9,436 nucleotides of DNA from DHVE2 group archaeon (GTDB taxonomy: Archaea; Thermoplasmatota; Thermoplasmata; Thermoplasmatales; Aciduliprofundaceae), in assembly GCA_015520985.1 (NCBI GenBank), contig WAOY01000139.1:1-9436 (forward strand), given 5' to 3'. Shown here one piece after another: positions 1 through 6,149 of this stretch. How positions within the stretch are numbered: the first letter of the stretch is position 1; each line of letters opens with the position of its first letter. Position numbers and translations under genes: made by a program. The notes under the pieces are model-generated. The model was not told where the DNA came from and did not search any database. It saw nothing but the letters and a program-made list of their open reading frames with translations.

Positions 1-1629
1 AAAGGGTACAACGTCACGATTGTGAAAGAGTGGAACAAAAATGGTGAGCCGATCTCCGAACTGCGCCATATCTCGCCGGATGAGCTGGATCCTCTCATCC
101 CATACAGAAACGCCACCGGCGCACTGTTAGACACAGACCGAGACAGCATTCCAGACGTTGTCGAGGCATGGTTCTCCAACGCGTCAATCGCGACGAACGT
201 ATCATATAGAGAGATGTTCATAGCGAAGTTCGGGCACGCGCTCTATGCGCAGTACGCCTGGGCCGTGTCGTACTTCTGGACAGTGTACAGGAGAGATTAC
301 AGCGAGCACGGCAATTCCACATCCGCCATGCAGAACGCGACGCAGTGGCTGCACGATCAGTTCAACCTTCTAATCGTGGATCACACGCCGCCAATCATCA
401 CGAAGTTCAAGCTCACGTGGATTATCGTCACCGATTCCAACTTCCCGTACGTGCACCTCTATGCGCACGTGCACGTGAGCGTGCGGGATGTCGGGCGCAT
501 AGAATGGGTGAATGTGACGGACAAGAACAACGGCGATGTGTGGGCGAATTATGTAGATGCGACGTACTTCGAAGATCAGCACAATTTCAGCGCGTCTTTG
601 CTCAGCGATGGTGTGACGGGCAGCGTCAGGATCAACCTCACCACATACGACCACGCAGGCAACTACTTCTACGGCGAGAAGAAATTAGACGGGCTCGTGA
701 ACGCGTCGCTGAACGTTCTTTCTGAGCTGTGGAGCCAGTTCTGGGCCACGCTGGTGGCGGTGGGGAAGGCTATCGCGAAGGCGGCAGAGTTCATTGTGGA
801 GTGGCTTGAAAACGTAATTAAATCAGGAGTATATAAATTAATTGACGTTATAATGAACGTGGTAAACCGCCTTATAACATCGTATCAAGCTTTGTTATGG
901 GCAATAATCAATATAACAACATATAGCTCCTCTAAAAGCACAGAAAGTCTGATGGTCAATGCAAATGATAGCGCAGGCAATAATACAAACAACGAGACAA
1001 CAAATACATCGCTTGCAATTGCGTTGGAACGGTTCTTCGAGATATTGATAAACGTTGCAGAGGTTGTACTCGCGGCGTTTGCGCTACTGATGACAGGAAT
1101 GGCGATAGTGAAAGCAGCAACTATGGGCGCTGGAGAAGTTGTATCCTCTGTGGTGGCGGTTTATGCCAAGGATGTTGTTATAACTGCATTAAGCGTGACC
1201 CTTACTGGTGGGATTATAGATAAGGTGATGGCAGCTGCGAGCGGTGCAGAGCCAGGTGAGTCGCTACTTGAAAAGATGCTGGAAGTTGCAGGTCTCGGAT
1301 TTTTGGAAGTGTACCACGCAGTATTTAAGTACTTCGAGGCAAAGATTGTGCATGGGTTCAAAAGATGGCTCGCAAAGTTCATAGGCATGACCCTGGCAAT
1401 CACATCCTTCTTATGGGAATATATATCACCCGCGCTCAGAAAAAATCCCGCTGCAGCTCAGTTTTCGGAAGTATTATCTGCACTAGGGCTCACATTGTTT
1501 ATCATAGAAAAACTATCTAAAGAAGAAAAAATAGAGGGCTATCTATTTCCAATAGTATCTATAATAGAATGGATCATACCGTTTGCCGGATTTGCTAATG
1601 CACTATGGAACCTTTTGCATACGGGGTGA
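1..1629 (+). CDS. Large surface glycoprotein, C-terminal part (5' end outside window)
   Basis: The reading frame is open to the window edge, so this is the 3' part of a longer gene; the first possible start inside the window is a GTG at 22, which need not be real. Numbering from that GTG: a calcium-binding-type loop (DTDRDSIPD, residues 37-45); an Ig-like beta-sandwich starting near DHTPP (120-124) and ending near YDHAGN (209-214); an amphipathic helical stretch (about 230-305); an Asn/Ser/Thr-rich linker (about 307-330); then a hydrophobic C-terminal part with about five possible membrane segments (roughly 340-363, 374-398, 449-468, 483-497, 508-533). Fifteen N-x-S/T sequons occur before residue 330 and none after it, which fits an outward, N-glycosylated N-terminal part and a membrane-embedded C-terminus. 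Its stop is five bases before the next gene. I do not recognise the exact family. Function is unknown; surface location is inferred. The 5' two-fifths is GC-rich and the rest AT-rich. Confidence 0.75.
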   Translation, partial: KGYNVTIVKEWNKNGEPISELRHISPDELDPLIPYRNATGALLDTDRDSIPDVVEAWFSNASIATNVSYREMFIAKFGHALYAQYAWAVSYFWTVYRRDYSEHGNSTSAMQNATQWLHDQFNLLIVDHTPPIITKFKLTWIIVTDSNFPYVHLYAHVHVSVRDVGRIEWVNVTDKNNGDVWANYVDATYFEDQHNFSASLLSDGVTGSVRINLTTYDHAGNYFYGEKKLDGLVNASLNVLSELWSQFWATLVAVGKAIAKAAEFIVEWLENVIKSGVYKLIDVIMNVVNRLITSYQALLWAIINITTYSSSKSTESLMVNANDSAGNNTNNETTNTSLAIALERFFEILINVAEVVLAAFALLMTGMAIVKAATMGAGEVVSSVVAVYAKDVVITALSVTLTGGIIDKVMAAASGAEPGESLLEKMLEVAGLGFLEVYHAVFKYFEAKIVHGFKRWLAKFIGMTLAITSFLWEYISPALRKNPAAAQFSEVLSALGLTLFIIEKLSKEEKIEGYLFPIVSIIEWIIPFAGFANALWNLLHTG

Positions 1630-1630
1630 T
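1623..1630 (+). promoter_or_regulatory. Shine-Dalgarno site of the 1635 gene
   Basis: GGGGTGAT is a near-complete archaeal anti-16S match and overlaps the TGA of the upstream gene. It lies 4 bases before the ATG at 1635. It supports that start over the ATG at 1631, whose frame closes after 13 codons. It also suggests translation coupled to the upstream gene. Confidence 0.6.
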
Positions 1631-1634
1631 ATGA

Positions 1635-2276
1635 ATGGATGGCAAACTCTTATTGCGCAGAAAATCTCATAAATATGATGATATGCGATTTTCAATTTTA
1701 ATATTTCTGGTGTTTGTAATTATATACGTGGTTGTCGAATCTGTATCTCCTCATAAATGGATATTGCTTAAATCATTTTTAGAATATGGTTTTACAGGAG
1801 ACGGAGTATGGCTTGTTATTCTATGGGTAATAGTTATCGGAATATTTATCTTATTCTATACTATAGAAAAATTTACTCAACTTGACAAGGATGAATTCTT
1901 ATATCTTAAAGGGGATGAACTGATCTATATTCATGGAAAAACGAAGAAGAGAGTAAAAGTCAAAGATGTATACGAGATTCTGGTAATGAGCGGAGGATTG
2001 CTGCCTACCAGAACTATACACTTTAAAACCAGAAATCCACAAGATGTCATTTTGTTTGCTGATGGGTACGAACACGCTTTGAGGAGATGGATATCCCACC
2101 AAGAGCTGATAAATAAGGGCATAGAGATCTATCAAATTCTCCGAAAAATCAATCCTAACATAGAACTCAAGCGCGTAGTACCGAGAAAATACAGGACTAC
2201 GAAAAACGCTGTTGTTGAGAGGTACGAGGGAGGTAAATGGGTGCCTGAGGTGATACGGCCATGGTGGGAGAAATGA
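1635..2276 (+). CDS. Two-helix membrane protein with soluble C-terminal domain
   Basis: 213 residues, family not recognised. A short basic N-terminus (RRKSHKY, 8-14) precedes a first membrane helix (about 19-37). A short loop and a second helix (about 58-77) follow, then about 135 soluble residues. The soluble part starts with alternating short strands (EFLYLKGDELIYIHG, 87-101; KKRVKVKDVYEILV, 104-117; TRTIHF, 125-130; DVILFADG, 137-144) and a helix (about 156-172), an arrangement like bacterial PH (bPH) domains; this fold is a guess from pattern only. The tail is basic and Trp-rich (KWVPEVIRPWW, 201-211). The positive-inside rule puts the soluble domain in the cytoplasm. The gene starts 5 bases after the surface protein gene with its own Shine-Dalgarno site, so the two are probably co-transcribed and may act together. 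It is AT-rich, like the 3' half of its neighbour. The protein encoded at 3090-3935 has the same layout. Confidence 0.7.
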   Translation: MDGKLLLRRKSHKYDDMRFSILIFLVFVIIYVVVESVSPHKWILLKSFLEYGFTGDGVWLVILWVIVIGIFILFYTIEKFTQLDKDEFLYLKGDELIYIHGKTKKRVKVKDVYEILVMSGGLLPTRTIHFKTRNPQDVILFADGYEHALRRWISHQELINKGIEIYQILRKINPNIELKRVVPRKYRTTKNAVVERYEGGKWVPEVIRPWWEK

Positions 2277-2300
2277 ATGGCGAAAACCTTAAAATAGAAA

Positions 2301-2308
2301 GAGGTGAT
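2301..2308 (+). promoter_or_regulatory. Shine-Dalgarno site of the antitoxin gene
   Basis: GAGGTGAT lies 8 bases before the ATG at 2317. An AT-rich TATA-like stretch (CTTAAAATAG, 2288-2297) lies about 25 bases before the same ATG. The toxin-antitoxin pair may therefore have its own promoter within the 40-base gap after the upstream gene. Confidence 0.5.
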
Positions 2309-2316
2309 GTATAAGT

Positions 2317-2517
2317 ATGGCAATATCTGATAAGGAGCTCTTAGTTATGTTTGCGAGGGAGCTGAGGGAGATTGTGGAATCCTTCGAAGAGGAGGCTGAA
2401 ATTCTAGCGGACGATGAGACTATGAAAGAAATTGAGGAGAGCGAAGAGGCGTACAGGAAAGGAGAAGTAAAGAGATTCAAAAGCATAGATGATTTAAGAA
2501 GGGAGATTGGCCTATGA
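2317..2517 (+). CDS. RelB-like antitoxin, probable
   Basis: 66 residues, highly acidic and predicted mostly helical. Heptad-like charged helices cover about residues 5-48. The C-terminus, with KSIDDLRREIGL at 55-66, resembles the toxin-wrapping tails of small archaeal RelB-type antitoxins. The call rests mainly on context: the gene is short, sits directly before a RelE-family toxin gene, and overlaps it by 4 bases (ATGA, 2514-2517), the usual arrangement for translational coupling. No clear DNA-binding domain is visible, so whether it autoregulates the operon cannot be told. In known systems the antitoxin is made first, binds the toxin's active face and is degraded under stress. The start is set by the Shine-Dalgarno site at 2301-2308. 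Confidence 0.7.
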   Translation: MAISDKELLVMFARELREIVESFEEEAEILADDETMKEIEESEEAYRKGEVKRFKSIDDLRREIGL

Positions 2518-2771
2518 GTTACACGCTTGTAATATCTCCAAAACTACTCAAGAAATTGGAGAAGTTAGATAGGGCCACAAAGGAAAGAATCCTAGACGCC
2601 ATAAAAGAAATCCTGGAAAATCCGGAGAAATTTAAGCCACTAAGGTATGAATTGAAGGGATTGAGGAGTGCAAGGGTAGGAAAATGGAGAATAATCTACA
2701 GAATTGAAGGTGAAGAAGTAATAATTCTTAGTATTGGCCATCGTAAAAATGTTTACGAAAAACAGGTTTGA
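2514..2771 (+). CDS. RelE/ParE-family toxin
   Basis: 85 residues, full length for the family. The order fits RelE: a first strand (SYTLVISPKLLKKLEKLD, 2-19), two helices (about 12-36), then the core 'LRYELKGLRSARVGKWRIIYRI' region (about 43-64) and the final strands ending in ILSIGHRKNVYEK (71-83). The basic residues R51, R54, K57 and R59 and the C-terminal H76, R77 and Y81 sit where RelE-type ribosome-dependent mRNA interferases carry catalytic and RNA-binding residues. These are assigned by position only. The gene overlaps the antitoxin gene by 4 bases. Its stop codon coincides within about 10 bases with the left edge of a GC-rich gene remnant, so the pair looks inserted or rearranged into this locus. 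RelE (mRNA cleavage) is favoured over ParE (gyrase) because of the archaeal RelE-like C-terminus. Confidence 0.85.
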   Translation: MSYTLVISPKLLKKLEKLDRATKERILDAIKEILENPEKFKPLRYELKGLRSARVGKWRIIYRIEGEEVIILSIGHRKNVYEKQV

Positions 2772-3089
2772 ATTAATAAATGAGATCGGCCGCAATCACT
2801 ACAACTATCGTAACCCGTACGGATACAAGGATGGCTATGAATTGAGCAACTTGTACGAATATGATAACGGCCCGCACCTCTTCGACACAGACCATGATGG
2901 CATCGCGGATGGCGCGGAGCTGCGCTACTGGAATGTAACGAGGGGGCTGGACATGGACACGGCCATCGCATACTGCAGGAACCCGGACGTGGATAGGGAC
3001 AACATCCCGGGAGGGAAAGAAAAATCGCCGGCATATTGGCAGCAATTGCAACACTTACTTGGGATGCTGCACGTATGGGAGGTGAGTAA
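2772..3089 (+). pseudogene. Truncated, frameshifted remnant of a surface-protein gene
   Basis: From about 2780 one frame reads a sequence typical of archaeal surface proteins. It contains two calcium-loop motifs, DTDHDGIADGAE (2884-2919) and DVDRDNIPGGKE (2986-3021), with one sequon (NVT) between them. The first loop resembles DTDRDSIPD in the gene at 1-1629. No start codon or N-terminal part fits; the left edge abuts the toxin gene. After the second loop the coding character moves to another frame: from 3021 it reads KIAGILAAIATLTWDAAR (to about 3074) and ends in TAA at 3087-3089, touching the ATG at 3090. The switch falls on a run of five A (3020-3024), and loss of one A would explain it. 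In the second loop the usual Gly and Asp are replaced (DN for DG, PGG for PDG), which fits decay. The sequence is GC-rich, unlike the toxin-antitoxin genes. A sequencing or assembly error at the A-run is possible, but the missing 5' end would remain. Confidence 0.65.
3078..3085 (+). promoter_or_regulatory. Shine-Dalgarno site of the 3090 gene
   Basis: GGAGGTGA, an almost perfect archaeal site 4 bases before the ATG at 3090. It lies inside the last codons of the upstream remnant, so this gene was probably translated together with the intact ancestor of that remnant. Confidence 0.65.
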
Positions 3090-3935
3090 ATGGCAAAAGA
3101 ACTTTATCATTTTTATTTCAAGAGAAAACACAAATCCATAAAGATGGCAATATTAGCATTTGCAATACCTCTAATAGTACTATTCAGCTTTATTGGAATC
3201 TTGCATATTTTTATATATATTAAAAAGTTTCCTCATATTCTGGAACTTTTTTTGGAATGGGGAGTTCTCTATGCGGCTTTGATCGCTCTTATTGGCTATA
3301 CACTTGACAGGTTGCGGGGAGGCTCGGTGGGAGCAAGCGAGTTCATTCTGTACGATAACGGCTGGTTCGTTTTCTTCGATGAGTATCACGGTTCGTGGAT
3401 TGCACCTGCAAAGCTTGAATGGGTATTTCCAGAAGGTATAGAGATCAGACCTCTCAATATCAGAAGTAAGGAAGAGAGCCCTAAACACCACTACAAATAT
3501 ATATTCGTCAGGAAGAGGAAGGACAGTAGATATCTTGTGGATTTTGGATTAATATGGGCATATCCGGATAAGAAATGGGAAAACTGGGCGTTCAACGGGT
3601 ATATCAGTGGCTGGATAGAGGAAGAAGATTACAGAAAGCTTCTTGAGATGACCGAAATCATCAGGAAGAAGGCGAAGGAGAATCTGGAGAGCGGAAGGAT
3701 AAAGATACCCGGAAATAATCCCAAACAGCAACACCTCGCGTATTATCAATTTCCGGATTACTGGAACGAGGTATTCGTGAAGGAGAACATACGGGAACTG
3801 TACATTAAGGAAAATGGGGAAGATTTGCCGGAGCCAGTAAGAAGCTATCTCTTCGATATGAGAACCTACGATAAAGTATATCTGAAAAACAAGAAAAAGA
3901 CCGGAGACTGGTTTGGAATGAGCGAAAAGAAGTGA
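3090..3935 (+). CDS. Two-helix membrane protein with larger soluble domain
   Basis: 281 residues, family not recognised. A basic N-terminus (KRKHKSIK, 11-18) is followed by a first membrane helix (about 19-43), a short loop and a second helix (about 54-72). A predicted cytoplasmic domain of about 205 residues follows. It opens with strand-like stretches (SEFILYDNGWFVFFDEYHG, 83-101; then 103-120, 135-142 and 147-157) and a helix (about 178-202), again recalling a bPH-type fold. The C-terminal third is charged and Tyr/Trp-rich, with no motif I know. Layout matches the 1635-2276 protein: basic start, helix pair, strand-rich domain, helix. Each gene directly follows surface-protein coding sequence. 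I see no convincing residue-by-residue identity between them, so relatedness is only suggested. The first 170 bases are more AT-rich than the rest. The start is fixed by the Shine-Dalgarno site at 3078-3085. Confidence 0.7.
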   Translation: MAKELYHFYFKRKHKSIKMAILAFAIPLIVLFSFIGILHIFIYIKKFPHILELFLEWGVLYAALIALIGYTLDRLRGGSVGASEFILYDNGWFVFFDEYHGSWIAPAKLEWVFPEGIEIRPLNIRSKEESPKHHYKYIFVRKRKDSRYLVDFGLIWAYPDKKWENWAFNGYISGWIEEEDYRKLLEMTEIIRKKAKENLESGRIKIPGNNPKQQHLAYYQFPDYWNEVFVKENIRELYIKENGEDLPEPVRSYLFDMRTYDKVYLKNKKKTGDWFGMSEKK

Positions 3936-4006
3936 TAAGATGAATTGCTATAACCCCCCTCTTTACACACAACCTAACGATTGCACAGAATATGCCGCCG
4001 GTGATT

Positions 4007-4173
4007 ATGCGGTTTGAGGCGAACGCGCGGAGCTGGAAGCTGTATTGGGCTCTTTGTGATAAGAAACGCCGGGGATGTGGATTGCAATAGTGGACGGAAA
4101 AGTGGCGGTGAGCGGGGATCGGGCGGATAGGGTAACGAAAGAGGCGGAGGGGAAATATACGAATATGATTTGA
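4007..4173 (+). pseudogene. Possible decayed DUF5678 small gene
   Basis: Two short pieces in different frames appear to make one small protein. The first starts at the ATG at 4007, right after a GGTGAT (4000-4005), and reads MRFEANARSWKLYWALCDKK to about 4066. The second reads, from about 4063, ETPGMWIAIVDGKVAVSG and on to a TGA at 4171-4173. 'PGxWIAIVDGKVxxSG' followed by a helix is the hallmark of the short archaeal and bacterial DUF5678 proteins, whose function is unknown. The frame change near 4060-4066 and the early stop suggest a broken gene. The alternative is a 32-residue ORF from the ATG at 4075 alone. Bases 3936-3991 before it hold nothing I can identify beyond a CCCCCC run (3954-3959). 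Confidence 0.4.
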
Positions 4174-4177
4174 TGCG

Positions 4178-4186
4178 AAATTAATA
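4178..4186 (+). promoter_or_regulatory. TATA-like box for the TauE/SafE gene
   Basis: AAATTAATA, with purines just before it (GCG), is centred about 30 bases before the GTG at 4212. This favours a nearly leaderless transcript from GTG 4212 over the upstream TTG at 4194, which lies only about 10 bases from the box. A second AT-rich stretch (GGAAATATAC, 4151-4160) could give a leader of about 30 bases instead. Confidence 0.45.
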
Positions 4187-4211
4187 ATACCTCTTGCCGC
4201 ATGGCACATCC

Positions 4212-4964
4212 GTGGACCTCGCGTACGCTCTCGGTGTTCTCCTAATCGGAATGTTCGTCGGATTTCTCTCGGGCATGTTCGGGTTTGGCGGGAGCTCCGT
4301 GAGCACACCTCTGTTAAGGATGTTCCTGAATGTGCCACCCTACATCGCCCTGGGCTCCCCGTTCCCAATGACTATAGTTTCTTCTGGGATAGGCACCTAC
4401 ACCTACAACCGAGCGGGGAACGTTGACTGGCCCCTAACCTACAGGATCCTCCTTGCGATGGTACCGGCCTCTGTGCTTGGCGCTTACCTGACAGCCTTCA
4501 TCTCCGGCGGCGCACTCATGTTGTTGACTGCGATATTCCTCCTCTACATGGCGCTGCGGATAATGTTAGGGGAGAGGGATAGAAAGAAGGTGAAGAACCC
4601 CTTTGTTGTTTACGCTGCGGGATTTACCATAGGCTTCATCTCAGGCCTACTTGCCAATGGCGGGGGATCTCTCATCGTACCGATACTCTACCTCCTAGGT
4701 AAGAGGATAAAGAGAGCCATAGGGACCTCCCTGGCGATAGTGCTCTTCGGCTCTCTTCCGGCAATTGCGGTGCACTGGTACCTGGGCCATGTTGACCTCA
4801 TCGTATCCCTCCTTCTCATACTCGGAGCCACGCCCACCAGCTATCTGGGGGCAAGGGTCACCATCGGTGCTAAGAGACGCAGTATTCAGATGGCGTACGG
4901 TGCATTTCTCCTCGTCTTCTCCATAGCCTTCCTCCTTTTCGAACTCCTCTCGGGAAATTTTTAA
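4212..4964 (+). CDS. TauE/SafE-family membrane permease
   Basis: 250 residues with about eight membrane helices, a normal length for the TauE/SafE (DUF81) family. Members move small anions such as sulfite, sulfonates or organosulfur compounds across the cytoplasmic membrane; the substrate here cannot be read from sequence. The family's internal duplication is clear: GFLSGMFGFGGSSVSTPLL (17-35) matches GFISGLLANGGGSLIVPIL (141-159), each at the head of one half, joined by a charged loop (GERDRKKVKN, 120-129). Start choice: GTG 4212 places the first helix a few residues from the N-terminus, as usual, and suits the TATA-like box. TTG 4194 would add six residues. The gene ends in tandem TAA TAG and is followed after 23 bases by the glm operon, which has its own promoter, so a functional tie to the glm genes is not implied. 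Confidence 0.85.
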   Translation: MDLAYALGVLLIGMFVGFLSGMFGFGGSSVSTPLLRMFLNVPPYIALGSPFPMTIVSSGIGTYTYNRAGNVDWPLTYRILLAMVPASVLGAYLTAFISGGALMLLTAIFLLYMALRIMLGERDRKKVKNPFVVYAAGFTIGFISGLLANGGGSLIVPILYLLGKRIKRAIGTSLAIVLFGSLPAIAVHWYLGHVDLIVSLLLILGATPTSYLGARVTIGAKRRSIQMAYGAFLLVFSIAFLLFELLSGNF

Positions 4965-4966
4965 TA
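4955..4966 (+). promoter_or_regulatory. TATA-like box of the glm operon, overlapping the tauE stop
   Basis: AAATTTTTAATA is preceded by CGGG and centred about 28 bases before the ATG at 4988, so transcription should start at or a few bases before that ATG (leaderless). The box is made of the last codons and stop codon of the permease gene. It resembles the box at 4178-4186 (GAAATT followed by TAATA). A closer TTTATATC (4973-4980) is too near the start codon to serve as the TATA box for it. Confidence 0.55.
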
Positions 4967-4987
4967 GTGCCATTTATATCGCACCTC

Positions 4988-6148
4988 ATGCGAGCAATAG
5001 TACTTGCGGCTGGCGAGGGGTACCGACTCAGACCTCTAACGGTCCACACACCCAAGGTGATGCTACCAGTCGGTAATAGGCCCATACTTGAGTACGTTAT
5101 TGAGGCCCTCCGCAGGAAAAACGTGAGGGACATAACAATCGTGGTCGGTTACCATGCGGACAGGGTTAAGCAGTACTTCGGCAGCGGCAGGGACTTCGGG
5201 GTCAATATAACTTACGTGCACCAGAGGAAGCAACTCGGCACGGCTCACGCGCTCTACCAGGCAAGATGCGACGAGGAGTTTCTCCTGCTCTACGGAGATA
5301 ACATTATCGATGAGAGGTGCGTTGAGCAGATAATGGGGGCGGAAAGGAACACCGTGCTGGTTTCAAGGAGTAACCGTGCCCGGGAGTACGGTGTGCTGGT
5401 GCACGGGAAGGACCGCACAATAATCGTGGAGAAACCGGAGAGCGGGGAGGAGAATGTGGTTTTTACAGGGATAGCAAAATTCGGTCCCGAGATATTCGGG
5501 GAGATAGAAAGGGCGATGCGCGAGGAGATCTATGATCTCCCGAAGGTTCTCAACAGAATCAAGATCAATTACCTGAACGCCTCCTGCGGGTGGATGGACG
5601 CCGTGTTCCCCCTTGACCTGCTGGACCTGAACAGGCATGCGCTTCGTGGAATCACGAGGCGCCTTGGGGGAAAGGTGGAAAACGCAACCATAGTGGGAAA
5701 CGTGGAGATCGGGGATGGTACCGTGGTGGGTGCGGGATCTTACATCAGCGGCAACGTGCGTATCGGGGAGAATTGCTTCATCGGCCCAAACACGGTGATC
5801 CTGGGGGACACGTCTATTGGAGACGGTGTCAGAATAGGGGCGCAGAGCTACGTGGAGAACTCCATAATTATGGAGGATACGCAGATTGAAGAGGGTGCGT
5901 TGATAAAGAACAGCGTGATAGGCAGAGATGCCAGCATAGGGGCGAGGTTCACCGCAATCTCCGGAGAGAGGAAGAAGGTCGTTGGTGACCGCATCTACCG
6001 GCTGGTGGGTGGTGCGGTGGTGGGCGATGGAGCCGAAATAGGAGCGGTTGTAGTCCTGCACCCCGGGGTGCATGTGGGTGCCGGCGCTAAGATTGCAGAT
6101 TTGAAAGTCCTTAACGAAGACGTATCTGATGGGGAGAGTGTGAGGTGA
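4988..6148 (+). CDS. glmU: Bifunctional sugar-1-phosphate nucleotidylyltransferase/acetyltransferase (GlmU-like)
   Basis: 386 residues. The N-terminal Rossmann-type nucleotidyltransferase (about 1-225) has the signature LAAGEGYRLRPLT (6-18), the substrate lysine in TPKVMLPV (21-28), QLGTAHAL (82-89), the metal-binding Asp in LYGDN (101-105) and EKP (148-150). The C-terminal left-handed beta-helix of hexapeptide repeats (about 230-370) includes VGNVEIGDGTVVGAG (236-250) and ends LHPGVHVGAGAKI. This layout matches archaeal enzymes such as Sulfolobus ST0452, which acetylate glucosamine-1-phosphate and then transfer UMP to form UDP-GlcNAc. The neighbouring glmS and glmM-like genes support that role; other sugars or nucleotides cannot be excluded. 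Residue 12 is Tyr where most relatives, and the paralogue at 9214, have Thr. Start: ATG 4988 gives the family's usual MRAIVLAAG N-terminus and fits a leaderless promoter; the GTG at 4967 would add seven unlikely residues and sits almost on the TATA box. It is the first gene of the operon, one base from glmS. Confidence 0.88.
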   Translation: MRAIVLAAGEGYRLRPLTVHTPKVMLPVGNRPILEYVIEALRRKNVRDITIVVGYHADRVKQYFGSGRDFGVNITYVHQRKQLGTAHALYQARCDEEFLLLYGDNIIDERCVEQIMGAERNTVLVSRSNRAREYGVLVHGKDRTIIVEKPESGEENVVFTGIAKFGPEIFGEIERAMREEIYDLPKVLNRIKINYLNASCGWMDAVFPLDLLDLNRHALRGITRRLGGKVENATIVGNVEIGDGTVVGAGSYISGNVRIGENCFIGPNTVILGDTSIGDGVRIGAQSYVENSIIMEDTQIEEGALIKNSVIGRDASIGARFTAISGERKKVVGDRIYRLVGGAVVGDGAEIGAVVVLHPGVHVGAGAKIADLKVLNEDVSDGESVR

Positions 6149-6149
6149 A

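Noticed and set aside
345..725. Plus-strand frame of 126 codons inside the first gene
   Set aside because: Arg/Ala/Cys-rich translation typical of an off-frame reading of GC-rich coding sequence; the overlapping frame has domains and sequons.
3018..3026. Programmed ribosomal frameshifting at the A-run
   Set aside because: The left part lacks a start codon and N-terminal region, and loop residues have degenerated, so decay or a sequence error is the simpler reading. It stays possible but unsupported.
2734..3141. A single 135-residue gene starting inside the toxin gene
   Set aside because: The TTG start is inside relE with no ribosome site, and the end runs into the next gene out of frame. 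Only the middle (about 2780-3021) has coding character, so it is described as a remnant.
4973..4980. TTTATATC as the TATA box of the glm operon
   Set aside because: Only about 8 bases before the ATG at 4988, too close for an archaeal promoter serving that start.
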